Shown: one piece after another, positions 1 to 8,150 of the stretch
Layout of the letters: each line of letters opens with the position of its first letter
Numbering within the stretch: position 1 is the first letter of the stretch
Source of the DNA: CBDVBE01 sp964543525
GTDB taxonomy: Bacteria; Fibrobacterota; Chitinivibrionia; Chitinivibrionales; JANQEN01
Assembly: GCA_964543525.1 (NCBI GenBank)
Contig: CAZIYW010000005.1
Span: forward strand, 37,964 to 101,963
Length of the DNA: 64,000 nt
Direction of reading: 5' to 3'
Made by a program: the position numbers and the translations under genes
The notes under the pieces: generated by a model
The model's input: only the letters and a program-made list of their open reading frames with translations
Database searches by the model: none
What the model was told of the DNA's origin: nothing

Positions 1-1065
1 TCTTTTTTTTGTCTCAAAAAGATTGAGCTGGGTTTGCTGGAGAGCGATTTCCATATCGGCAAGTTTCGAGGTAAGTAAATTTGCGTCCTGCGATAAACTG
101 ACCATGCGGTTCTTTTCTTTAAATTCGCGAAGCGCATCCTCCTTGTTGTTAAGATCGTGCTGGACTTTGTCAATTTGAATCTTCAGATTCAGGATAAGTC
201 GGGTATCCTCCTGCGCATTAACCTCTCTTCGGTAATCCACATACGTTTTGCAGAGTTCATTGAGAATATCCTGAGCAATCTCTGCATCAGGGTACTTGAA
301 GTGCAGCTCAATGATATTGGTCTCTTCACCACCGAATTCTCCCGGTAGAATGGTCAAATCCCTTTTGATTGTTCCGGGAAGTATCGTCATACCAAGATTC
401 TCAATGACGCGTTTCAGTACAATATTTGATTTCAGTAGCTCAAGATGCGTGTTGAAATTTCTATCACGATCTGCATAATACCGCCAGTTTGATCGGTCCT
501 CAATTATCGATTCCTGATTTGGCCGGTAAAGGAGTCGCGCCACGGCATGGTAGTATTTTTCACTCTTAAGATAGGAAAAGGTTGAGAAAAGTCCCATAAT
601 AACGGTCGTCAGTATGATTACTTCTTTCCGTCTGATTATCACACTAATGTACCGAAAAATATCAAAATATTCTTCATCGTCGAAGTCAATCTGTTGATTG
701 ACGGAGGATGTTTGTTGTGTTAACGGAGTAACGGCGATTTCCTGCGGTCGTGCTGTTGAAGATGCTTCTTTTGGTTCCGGTTCCGGTGGTGCCGACGATG
801 CTTTTAAAGGAGGGGATATATCCTTTTTCCGCTCGCTGTCACTTAACTCTTGAGCGGCCTTTTTTTCGGAAAATGCAGGTTGTGGTGGCATTTCCTGCCT
901 GATAATAGAAGGTTCGGTTGCCGGCCGGGATCTATTATTACTTTCGGTAGCGGCTTCTTTTTCTGAAGGCGTGCCGGTAACATCGTTTGGTGAAGGAGGA
1001 TTTTCACTCATCTTACGGATGATATCACCGAGACGCAGTCGCCTTTTTTTATTTTCGTCTTTCAT
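1..1065 (-). CDS. Wzz-like polysaccharide chain-length/co-polymerase protein (partial, runs off left edge)
   Basis: This reading frame is open from an ATG at 1065 down to base 1, giving 355 residues without a stop, so the C-terminus is missing. The ATG overlaps the TGA of the upstream ATPase gene (ATGA, 1062-1065), which implies translational coupling. The first ~135 residues are a Pro/Glu/Ser-rich, probably cytosolic extension. A membrane segment follows at about 148-166, and then a Wzz-type periplasmic region containing an RPNQESIIED-like stretch and a long coiled coil near the edge. Wzz proteins set polysaccharide chain length with the Wza export channel. Whether a BY-kinase domain follows cannot be seen. 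The long N-terminal extension is unusual for the family. I am confident of the coding region and fairly confident of the family. Confidence 0.8.
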   Translation of the reverse strand, partial: MKDENKKRRLRLGDIIRKMSENPPSPNDVTGTPSEKEAATESNNRSRPATEPSIIRQEMPPQPAFSEKKAAQELSDSERKKDISPPLKASSAPPEPEPKEASSTARPQEIAVTPLTQQTSSVNQQIDFDDEEYFDIFRYISVIIRRKEVIILTTVIMGLFSTFSYLKSEKYYHAVARLLYRPNQESIIEDRSNWRYYADRDRNFNTHLELLKSNIVLKRVIENLGMTILPGTIKRDLTILPGEFGGEETNIIELHFKYPDAEIAQDILNELCKTYVDYRREVNAQEDTRLILNLKIQIDKVQHDLNNKEDALREFKEKNRMVSLSQDANLLTSKLADMEIALQQTQLNLFETKKR

Positions 1066-1916
1066 CAGCTGTTTTTTTGAAGATCATCGAGTATAACTTC
1101 AATATCTTCCCGAGATATCTCTTTTAAATTTTGCCCAAGACCAAAGGTTAATGCCAGCTTACATAACCGGTTGATTTCACGAGGGACACCTCCCGTTGTC
1201 CTGAAAATAATTTCATAGGCGAGGCTGGTGAAGATGGAATTTTCCTGTAGTCCGGCAACGCGCAAACGATGCTGAATATAGTTTACCGTATTATTATAAT
1301 CCAGATTATTCAGATGAAAACGCAGGAATATTCTTTGGTCAACCTGTTTTATTAACCGTATGTTCTCCCGTAACTCCGGCTGTCCGACAAGAAAGATAGT
1401 CAGATAATTATTTGTTTCAGAAGTAATATTAGTCAAGTTTTTGATTTCTTCAAGTACCGACGATTCTATCAGCTGGGCCTCATCAAATATCAAAACAAGA
1501 TGTCTTTTTTCTTCATAAATGAGGATGTCCAGCTTTTCCTTGAAAATTTTGATAAGCTGGTATTTATCATTTCTTTCGGGGGTGTCAAACTCTTCTTCCA
1601 GAGCTATTCTTGGATCACGGAATGATATTCTTTTTACGATATCATAGAGAATGTCGGAAAAGAGAAAATTTGAATTTTCGAAGGGAATTATTTCAAAATT
1701 ATGACGGGAAAGAGAATTCAGAAAAACATTTTTAGTAATGGTTTTACCGGATCCGACTTCACCGGTTAGTAATCCCATGTTCATATTACGATCATTTACA
1801 ATATAGAGCATCCTGTCCAGTGCTTCCCGGTGATCGTCACTTTCAAAAAAGAAACGGGTGTCGCACACTTCCTCAAAAGGTTTATCGTTCAGCTTCCAGT
1901 ATTTTTCATAACTCAT
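1065..1916 (-). CDS. ExeA/GspA-like AAA ATPase of an exopolysaccharide locus
   Basis: A 283-residue cytosolic AAA ATPase. The N-terminus (YWKLNDKPFEEVCDTRFFF) has the typical start of ExeA/GspA-type and exosortase-locus ATPases. The Walker A motif is GEVGSGKT at residues 52-59, and the Walker B motif is LVLIFDEAQ with D145/E146. Around 220-265 lies a TGGVPREINRL-type sensor-2 segment, also typical. In this family the ATPase usually sits beside Wza/Wzz-type export genes, as it does here. Its role is probably to energise or regulate assembly of the export complex, but the substrate is unknown. It lies 18 bp downstream of the MinD-like gene and overlaps the Wzz-like gene. An AGCAGG ribosome-binding site precedes the ATG. 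Confidence 0.85.
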   Translation of the reverse strand: MSYEKYWKLNDKPFEEVCDTRFFFESDDHREALDRMLYIVNDRNMNMGLLTGEVGSGKTITKNVFLNSLSRHNFEIIPFENSNFLFSDILYDIVKRISFRDPRIALEEEFDTPERNDKYQLIKIFKEKLDILIYEEKRHLVLIFDEAQLIESSVLEEIKNLTNITSETNNYLTIFLVGQPELRENIRLIKQVDQRIFLRFHLNNLDYNNTVNYIQHRLRVAGLQENSIFTSLAYEIIFRTTGGVPREINRLCKLALTFGLGQNLKEISREDIEVILDDLQKNS

Positions 1917-1934
1917 ACTTACTACCTGCTGTCG

Positions 1935-2837
1935 TTACAGTAATGCAAGAAGATTCTCAGTAACCGTGGTAAAACATTCTAATGATTTCTGTGGTGGATT
2001 ATTAAGCATTAATGGTTTCATTTCCCTGATCGACCGTCGTATTTCCGGGTCATACATAATATATCCTGAATAGGTAATATGTATGTTTAAATATTTTTTA
2101 ATTATTGCAATGAACCTCTTTCCTGTCGAGATATCATTTTGATTTTGAACCATATTCAAAATAAGAAATGTTTTTCTTTGGGCAAGCCATTCTTTTATCC
2201 GGTGCGACTCTTCAGGAAATCTCGTACTGAGATGTGATATCATTTCAGCCATCGTGACAAAATTATTTTCGCGGTGGGGGTCGGAGAAATTCTTAATAAT
2301 GGTATGGAGATCTTTTCTCCCCGGAAACAGGCGGATTAAACCACGGATAATGCCGTTCTTAAGGAACCCGTAGGCATTTTCTATCGAGGTGGGCAGGCCG
2401 TCTGAAATGATTACACCATTTGTAAATGCGGTAAAAAAGTCGGTAATATGATTGCCGGTGCCGGCACCCAGATCAACAAGAATAAAATCCGCAGCCATTT
2501 TTTTCAGGTGCCGTATTAATTTCTGCTTATGACTAAAGAATGGATTCGCCAACTCGATAATGTCACTGGCTCCGCTGAGTAACCATGAATGCGGAATAAT
2601 TGTTTTTTCCGTAATATCCATCAGGTCTTTCTGCCGTCCGGATAAAAAGTCCTGAAGGGAGTGCCGCGGACGTTTCACACCAAGGCATAGGTGTAGATTC
2701 GCACCGCCAAGGTCCGCATCAATAAAGCCGATTGTAAAATTTTTTTTTGCCAGTAACGCACCGATATTTGATACCATGAAGCTTTTTCCCACACCTCCCT
2801 TGCCGCCGCCAAATGAAATTATTGTAGGAGTACTCAT
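1935..2837 (-). CDS. MinD/FlhG-like P-loop ATPase
   Basis: A 300-residue SIMIBI-class ATPase. It carries the deviant Walker A motif GGGKGGVGKS (residues 10-19, with both signature lysines), a FIDADLGGANLH segment that closely matches FlhG/FleN/MinD relatives, and an ILVDLGAGTG switch motif. Family members cycle between ATP-bound dimers and monomers to place or count envelope structures. In this operon, between a Wza-like and an ExeA-like gene, it may localise the export complex or act like the ATPase half of a tyrosine autokinase. It lacks a C-terminal tyrosine cluster, which argues against a BY-kinase. The specific role is inference; the family call is firm. Confidence 0.85.
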   Translation of the reverse strand: MSTPTIISFGGGKGGVGKSFMVSNIGALLAKKNFTIGFIDADLGGANLHLCLGVKRPRHSLQDFLSGRQKDLMDITEKTIIPHSWLLSGASDIIELANPFFSHKQKLIRHLKKMAADFILVDLGAGTGNHITDFFTAFTNGVIISDGLPTSIENAYGFLKNGIIRGLIRLFPGRKDLHTIIKNFSDPHRENNFVTMAEMISHLSTRFPEESHRIKEWLAQRKTFLILNMVQNQNDISTGKRFIAIIKKYLNIHITYSGYIMYDPEIRRSIREMKPLMLNNPPQKSLECFTTVTENLLALL

Positions 2838-2880
2838 GGTCTTACGGTAATTGAAATCAATTGATGTTTAAGGAAAAAGA

Positions 2881-3513
2881 TTATCTATTTGCCAACGTGT
2901 TTATATTCAATACTATTTGCAGACCGATACTTACCATAGTTAATATTGTGGAGAGTAGTGACCAGGGTACTTTTAAAGATTCGGGAACATAGAGGGTATC
3001 GCCGGGATAGAGCGTGTATTGTTCTTTAGTTCCTGCCGCCCATAATTCTTTCGTTGCAATATCGACCACCGTTCCATCGGCGCGTATTATTTTTATGATT
3101 TTTACTTTTCTACTTCTCAACCCTCCACACATTGCCAGTGCTTTAATCACATCGACAGGTTCATAAATCTGGTATTCGCCGCTCCTCGTAACATCACCGA
3201 TAACAAATATTTTATTTGCGTAATACGCCTCAATAGAAACCGATACCACGGGATTGTTTACATAGGAGGCAAGCTTTCCCTGCATTATTTTTACTAACTG
3301 GGCGCAGGTGAGTGATGCAACATCTATTTCTCCTACAACCGGATAATTGATGCGGCCGTCAGGTCGTATCTTATGACGTCCGGAAAATTCAGGGTGCTCA
3401 ACCACCTGGATCGAAATGACGTCTCCAGCCTGAAGAACATATTCCTGAACCTCTGCTTGAATACCAAAGGACGTGATGAATAAAACTGATAAAACCTGAA
3501 AAAATTTATTCAT
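2881..3513 (-). CDS. Wza-like polysaccharide export protein (short form)
   Basis: An outer-membrane/periplasmic polysaccharide export protein of about 210 residues. The frame is open from 3546, but I prefer the ATG at 3513 because it puts a clean signal peptide (MNKFFQVLSVLFITSFGIQA) at the N-terminus. No start has a good ribosome-binding site. The mature protein opens with the family motif YVLQAGDVISIQV, followed by FSGRHKIRPDGRINYPVVGEI and one SLBB-like repeat (KIFVIGDVTRSGEYQI). A hydrophobic segment near the C-terminus (SLLSTILTMVSIGLQIVL) may be the outer-membrane helix. There is no lipobox cysteine, unlike Escherichia Wza. First gene of the visible left-hand export operon. Confidence 0.85.
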   Translation of the reverse strand: MNKFFQVLSVLFITSFGIQAEVQEYVLQAGDVISIQVVEHPEFSGRHKIRPDGRINYPVVGEIDVASLTCAQLVKIMQGKLASYVNNPVVSVSIEAYYANKIFVIGDVTRSGEYQIYEPVDVIKALAMCGGLRSRKVKIIKIIRADGTVVDIATKELWAAGTKEQYTLYPGDTLYVPESLKVPWSLLSTILTMVSIGLQIVLNINTLANR

Positions 3514-3546
3514 GAACGATTTTTGTATATATATCATGTGAATCAT

Positions 3547-4199
3547 TAGAATTTTATAGTATGCTGCTCAATAAGAACTCTCGGCAATTGAAGTATCATT
3601 AACTCGTTTTCAGAGTATTTCATAAACGATAAAACAAGAACCATTAAAGATAATTTATCCAAATTAAGATCGTACTATTAATCTAAATAAAAGTAAATAA
3701 TTATAGTAACACATAATTACATCAGCGCAATTAAAGCTAGGTTGAAAACCACGTATTTTACCCGTATTCCAAACAATGACTTATAAGTTATTGAATACAA
3801 CTCTTAATTGTATTATGTCTAAAATGGATCGTGTCTGAAATATCTAAATAAACTTTTATTTTAAACAATTATATAGTATATATATCGGTATTGACAATCA
3901 TTTTTTTCAACGGAACATACCATACCCCTCTATAATGTACTCTCAAGCAATCGTTATACATGTTGTTGAGAAAAAAAAGACGTTTTTACGTAAGAATGGT
4001 GATTCGTATCGTCATGAGTAATAACAGGTTAACCAAAATACGAACATAAACAAATAACTACCACTTATTCTTCCCGTTATTACTATTTGGAGTATACAGA
4101 AACCCGGAGGTATTTTTGGGACACGTAAAAACGGTTTCAGTAACCTGATTAAACGGTTCATTATAATTTTTCAGGAAACATAGCATTTTTGATTGATAT
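3547..4199. other. Divergent AT-rich intergenic region, no gene seen
   Basis: This 650-bp spacer separates the export operon (minus) from ribD (plus). No convincing ORF is present. It contains a 10-bp palindrome ACTTATAAGT (3779-3788) and a 7-bp inverted repeat AATACAA/TTGTATT (3794-3814). There is a TATAAT at 4162-4167, 33 bp before the ribD ATG, with only a poor -35. I looked for the conserved FMN-riboswitch (RFN) core GGGTGAAATTCCC and its partner segments and did not find them. The region is long enough for a regulator-binding area or a small RNA, but nothing specific can be supported. Confidence 0.5.
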
Positions 4200-5300
4200 A
4201 TGAAAAAATTCACTGAGAAAGATCGTTATTTTATGGAGCGTGCACTTACTATTGCATATAAAGTGAAAGGGTCGACTTTCCCCAATCCTGCTGTTGGTGC
4301 AGTGATTGTGAAACAGGGTACAATAGTTGGTGCTGGAGCTACCAAGCTTTACGGAGGAGATCATGCGGAAAAAGTTGCACTGAAAAAGGCTGGCAAGAAT
4401 GCGAGAAATGCCGTCCTCTATGTTACCCTGGAACCGTGTTGTCATTTCGGCCGGACTGCTCCCTGCACACAGGCTGTTGTTGAAGCCGGCATTAAAAAAG
4501 TCGTGGTGGCGGTTACGGATCCCAATCCATTGGTAAACGGTCGGGGAATACGATTTCTTCGTAACAAAAAAGTACAGGTGTCGGTTGGGTTGATGCAGGA
4601 AGAAGCTTCTCTTTTGAATGAGGATTTTTTCTGGTCCGTTACTCATCAAATGCCCTGGGTTGCCTTGAAGCTTGCAACAACACTTGACGGTAAAATTGCG
4701 GACAGTTCCGGTAATGCGAAGTGGATTACCAACAAGCAGTCCCGTACCTTTGTTCATGAGCTGCGGCGCAGGCATGCGGCTGTTGCTGTCGGAAAGGGAA
4801 CATTACTGAGGGACAATCCACGGCTCACGGTTCGTCACGTTAAAGGTTGTTCGCCGGCGCGAATCGTTTTTGCATCAAGTCCGGAAATCCCCGAGAATTG
4901 CCACTTCAGGAAAGACGCATCGAAGTATCAAAGTATACTGGTCTGCAAGGGAGGGCAAAGAAGACGTATTGAAAAAAGGCCTGATGGGGTTGAGGTTTGG
5001 TATACCGGGTATAAGAAAAACAGGGAGCATTTAAGCGCCTTCTTACGCATGGCATTTGATGCAGGGTTAACAAGCATATTTATTGAAGGTGGTCGGAAAC
5101 TGGCATCTTCTTTTTTAGAGCACAAACTGATAAATAGGCTATATATATTTTATAGCAATACAATTCTTGGACAGGGAATAGAAAGCTTTTCATTTGCCAA
5201 ACACCTGACAATAGATAATACTATTCGTATTGGAGAAATTAAAACCCATTCATTCGGGAATAATTTTTTGATTACGGGTATTCCTTATCGGGATAAATAA
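4200..5300 (+). CDS. ribD: Bifunctional diaminohydroxyphosphoribosylaminopyrimidine deaminase / 5-amino-6-(5-phosphoribosylamino)uracil reductase
   Basis: Catalyses the second and third steps of riboflavin synthesis: deamination of the GTP cyclohydrolase II product, then NADPH-dependent side-chain reduction. The N-terminal cytidine-deaminase-fold domain (about 1-145) has the zinc ligands H55-A-E57 and PCCHFGRTAPC (C80, C89). The C-terminal reductase domain (about 148-366) starts at WVALKLATTLDGKIAD and includes WITNKQSR and FIEGGRKLASSFL. At 366 residues the length is normal. It is the first gene of the rib operon and abuts ribE with no spacer (TAA then ATG). No good ribosome-binding site is visible close to this ATG. 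Confidence 0.95.
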   Translation: MKKFTEKDRYFMERALTIAYKVKGSTFPNPAVGAVIVKQGTIVGAGATKLYGGDHAEKVALKKAGKNARNAVLYVTLEPCCHFGRTAPCTQAVVEAGIKKVVVAVTDPNPLVNGRGIRFLRNKKVQVSVGLMQEEASLLNEDFFWSVTHQMPWVALKLATTLDGKIADSSGNAKWITNKQSRTFVHELRRRHAAVAVGKGTLLRDNPRLTVRHVKGCSPARIVFASSPEIPENCHFRKDASKYQSILVCKGGQRRRIEKRPDGVEVWYTGYKKNREHLSAFLRMAFDAGLTSIFIEGGRKLASSFLEHKLINRLYIFYSNTILGQGIESFSFAKHLTIDNTIRIGEIKTHSFGNNFLITGIPYRDK

Positions 5301-5969
5301 ATGTTTACCGGATTAATTGAGACAATAGGAACAGTAAAATCCATCACCAGAGGGGATAGGAGCCTGTTATTAAAGGTTCTTCCTGCTCTGGATGATTATC
5401 CGGTCTCCACAGGCGCTTCGGTTGCCGTTGACGGTGCTTGCTTAACCGTGGAATCCGTCTCCGGTAAGGAGTTGTCTTTTACCGCTGTTTACGAGACATT
5501 GTCCCGTACCACACTTATAAAAAAACGGGTCGGCGAAAAAGTAAATCTGGAGCGGGCACTACGGTTAAGCGATCGCCTTGAAGGACATATTGTGTTGGGA
5601 CATGTTGATGGTATCGCGAAAATTATCTCGGACCAAAAGATGGGGGACAGTCTTATCCGGACTGTACGGATTCCTGAGGAGTACCGAAGCTACATGGCGC
5701 CAAAAGGGTCGGTTGCCTTGGATGGCATAAGCCTTACCATTGCTGAAAGTAAAAATAATGTCATAACAGTATCATTTGTTCCATACACCCTGCATAAAAC
5801 AACAGTAATGCTGAAGAGGCCCGGTGATGAAGTAAATTTTGAATGTGATATATTTGCACGCCACATCGCCCATCAATTGTATTTTAAACGGTCAGAATAT
5901 ATCCCGGGAGAAAACATTGAGAGAAAAGCTCCGGGAATTTTATCGTTGCTGGAGAGTAATGGATTTTGA
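5301..5969 (+). CDS. ribE: Riboflavin synthase alpha chain
   Basis: Dismutates two 6,7-dimethyl-8-ribityllumazine molecules into riboflavin and the diaminouracil intermediate, the last step of the pathway. The 222-residue protein has the two homologous lumazine-binding barrels. The first starts at MFTGLIETIGTV and includes GACLTVESV; the second has EGHIVLGHVDG and GISLTIAE. The signature MFTGLIE start is diagnostic. Its ATG directly follows the ribD stop, and its TGA overlaps the TTG start of ribBA (TTGA at 5966-5969), so the three genes are probably translationally coupled. The tail after about residue 205 is less conserved. Confidence 0.95.
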   Translation: MFTGLIETIGTVKSITRGDRSLLLKVLPALDDYPVSTGASVAVDGACLTVESVSGKELSFTAVYETLSRTTLIKKRVGEKVNLERALRLSDRLEGHIVLGHVDGIAKIISDQKMGDSLIRTVRIPEEYRSYMAPKGSVALDGISLTIAESKNNVITVSFVPYTLHKTTVMLKRPGDEVNFECDIFARHIAHQLYFKRSEYIPGENIERKAPGILSLLESNGF

Positions 5970-7183
5970 AAACATTTGAAGAGATTAATGCGGTAATTGA
6001 GGATTTCAGGAAGGGAAAGCTGGTTATAATTGTTGATGATGAGGACCGGGAGAATGAGGGTGATCTTGCTTTTGCGGCTGAAACATGCACGCCGGAAAAG
6101 ATAAACTTCATGGCAAAGCACGGACGTGGTTTGATATGTATTGCCATGGAATCTGAACGGCTTGATGAGCTGGGCATTCCCCTGATGGTATCTCAAAACA
6201 CATCCCGTTTTGAGACGGGGTTTACCGTTTCCGTTGAAGCGCGTGAAGGGACCACGACCGGCATATCTGCCGCGGATAGAAGTGTGACGGTTAAAAAACT
6301 TGTCGATCCGGAAAGCAAACCCGGTGATTTTATTAAACCCGGACATATGTTTCCAATCCGTGCGCGCAATGGTGGTGTACTGGTCCGCAGCGGTCAGACA
6401 GAAGCGTCGGTGGACCTGGCAAAACTGGCAGGTCTTTATCCTGCCGGAGTCATCTGTGAAATAATGAATGAAGACGGTACTATGGCACGTATGCCGCAAC
6501 TGCAGAAATTTGCGCAAAAGCATAATTTGAAAATTATTTCCGTTGCCGATCTTATCCGATATCGTACTGCGCATGAACGGTTTGTTACCTGTCAGTCAAC
6601 AGCGCGGTTACCAACTGATTATGGTCTTTTTACTATAAAAACCTATGAAGATCTCCTGTCTAACACCGTCCATGTTGTTCTTCAGAAAGGTGCGATAGAT
6701 CCTTCTGATACGATACTGGTAAGAGTTCACTCTGAATGTTTTACCGGCGACATATTCGGCTCCCGCCGATGTGATTGCGGTGAGCAGCTCCATAAGTCCA
6801 TGGAAGAGATTTCGAAGAAAAATGGCGTTATCCTGTACCTTCGACAGGAAGGCCGCGGCATCGGGCTTGCGAATAAATTAAAGGCTTATGAATTGCAGGA
6901 TCAGGGGCTGGACACTGTTGAGGCAAATGTTGAGCTTGGGTTCCCGCCGGATTTACGGGATTACGGAATCGGGGCACAAATCCTTGCGGATCTGGGTATA
7001 AAGAAAATCCGTCTCATGACAAATAATCCCAGAAAAATTGTCGGACTGGAGGGGTATGGTATTGAAATAGTCGAGCGGGTTCCCATTCAGGTTAAGCCAA
7101 AAAAAGAGAATGAAAAATATTTAGCCACAAAAAAATCGAAACTTGGACACCTTCTTGAAGGAGGAAACCTATGTCAACCATAA
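5966..7183 (+). CDS. ribBA: 3,4-dihydroxy-2-butanone-4-phosphate synthase / GTP cyclohydrolase II fusion
   Basis: A bifunctional enzyme feeding both branches of riboflavin synthesis. Residues 1-~200 are DHBP synthase, with the acidic metal/substrate loop DDEDRENEGD (24-33) and HGRGLICIAM. Residues ~205-405 are GTP cyclohydrolase II, with the zinc cysteines C258, C269 and C271 (HSECFTGDIFGSRRCDC) and LRQEGRGIGLANK. The start is TTG at 5966: the nearby ATG at 5959 is in another frame and stops after six codons, and a GGAGAG element lies about 11 bp before the TTG. The 3' end overlaps ribH by 13 bp. The fused arrangement is common in bacteria. Confidence 0.95.
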   Translation: MKTFEEINAVIEDFRKGKLVIIVDDEDRENEGDLAFAAETCTPEKINFMAKHGRGLICIAMESERLDELGIPLMVSQNTSRFETGFTVSVEAREGTTTGISAADRSVTVKKLVDPESKPGDFIKPGHMFPIRARNGGVLVRSGQTEASVDLAKLAGLYPAGVICEIMNEDGTMARMPQLQKFAQKHNLKIISVADLIRYRTAHERFVTCQSTARLPTDYGLFTIKTYEDLLSNTVHVVLQKGAIDPSDTILVRVHSECFTGDIFGSRRCDCGEQLHKSMEEISKKNGVILYLRQEGRGIGLANKLKAYELQDQGLDTVEANVELGFPPDLRDYGIGAQILADLGIKKIRLMTNNPRKIVGLEGYGIEIVERVPIQVKPKKENEKYLATKKSKLGHLLEGGNLCQP

Positions 7184-7635
7184 TAGAGGGGCGGTTGGAA
7201 GGTACCGGTAAAAAATTTGCGCTCATTGCAAGCAGATTTAATGAGTTGATAAGCAGGAAACTGGTAGAGGGCGCCGTAGATTGCCTGGTACGACATAATG
7301 TCGATCAGAATGATATCTCAATTGTCTGGGTACCGGGCTCCTTTGAAATACCGGTTGTTGCAAAGAAACTTGCACAGTCTGCCCATTTTGATGCGGTTAT
7401 CTGTCTCGGCGCCGTTATCAGGGGAAATACGGCTCATTTTGATTATGTTGCTGCTGAAGTCTCTAAAGGTATTGCAGCGGTTGGACTCGAAACCGGTAAA
7501 CCGGTTATTTTTGGCGTATTAACCACTGATACCATTGAACAGGCAGTGGAGAGAGCGGGTACCAAATCGGGGAACAAAGGATTTGATGCAGCACTTTCAG
7601 CTATTGAGATGGTTAATCTCATGGGGAAACTGTAA
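7171..7635 (+). CDS. ribH: 6,7-dimethyl-8-ribityllumazine synthase
   Basis: Condenses 5-amino-6-ribitylaminouracil with dihydroxybutanone phosphate to give lumazine, the substrate of RibE. The protein has 154 residues, normal length. Family motifs are IASRFNELIS near the N-terminus, WVPGSFEIPVVAKKL, ICLGAVIRGNTAHFDYV (with the catalytic His region) and PVIFGVLTTDTIEQA. A strong GGAGGA ribosome-binding site lies inside the end of ribBA, whose last 13 bp it overlaps. It completes the riboflavin gene set; nusB follows 70 bp later. Confidence 0.95.
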   Translation: MSTIIEGRLEGTGKKFALIASRFNELISRKLVEGAVDCLVRHNVDQNDISIVWVPGSFEIPVVAKKLAQSAHFDAVICLGAVIRGNTAHFDYVAAEVSKGIAAVGLETGKPVIFGVLTTDTIEQAVERAGTKSGNKGFDAALSAIEMVNLMGKL

Positions 7636-7705
7636 ACCCTGTGCTTTCAGATTGCAGATTGGTTAAACAGGCAGAAAATAGACATTTTGCCATAATATAC
7701 ATGTT

Positions 7706-8122
7706 ATGAAAAATAAAAGAAAAGCCAGAGTGCTTGCACTCCAGGTGATGTATGCCTATGATGTCAGAGATGATAAGAATATCGCTGCAATTTTTGAAAC
7801 TATTGCGGCCAACACAAAAATTGCACATTACAATAAAGAATATGCTCAGACGCTTATACTAAAGGCAGTGGCTGCCACCGATGAAATAGACTCCTTGCTG
7901 CAAAAGCATACTGCCAACTGGGATGTGAAAAGAATGGCGGTAATTGATCGTAATATCTTACGATTGGCAATTACCGAACTTCGATTGGAAGAGGGAGTCC
8001 CTTTTAAAGTCGTGATTGATGAGGCTGTTGAAATTGCGAAAATATACGGTACCGATGAGTCGGGTAAATTTGTTAATGGAATTATTGACGCAGTATATAA
8101 AGAATTATCGTTAATCAAATAA
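7706..8122 (+). CDS. nusB: Transcription antitermination factor NusB
   Basis: The 138-residue NusB binds boxA RNA with ribosomal protein S10 and takes part in rRNA antitermination. The N-terminus KNKRKARVLALQVMYAYDV matches the RNA-binding R-x-x-A-x-Q-x-L-Y pattern. The C-terminal half has the classic MAVIDRNILRLAITELRL and IDEAVEIAKIYGTDESGKF segments. Location directly after ribH is very common across bacteria. The ATG at 7706 gives the normal length; no strong ribosome-binding site is visible. Confidence 0.95.
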   Translation: MKNKRKARVLALQVMYAYDVRDDKNIAAIFETIAANTKIAHYNKEYAQTLILKAVAATDEIDSLLQKHTANWDVKRMAVIDRNILRLAITELRLEEGVPFKVVIDEAVEIAKIYGTDESGKFVNGIIDAVYKELSLIK

Positions 8123-8150
8123 CATATATGGAAAGGGTAATAGATGCATT

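Noticed and set aside
3891..3936. TTGACA at 3891-3896 and TATAAT at 3931-3936 upstream of ribD
   Set aside because: The spacer is 34 bp, too long for one promoter, and no partner hexamer at the right distance was found for either.
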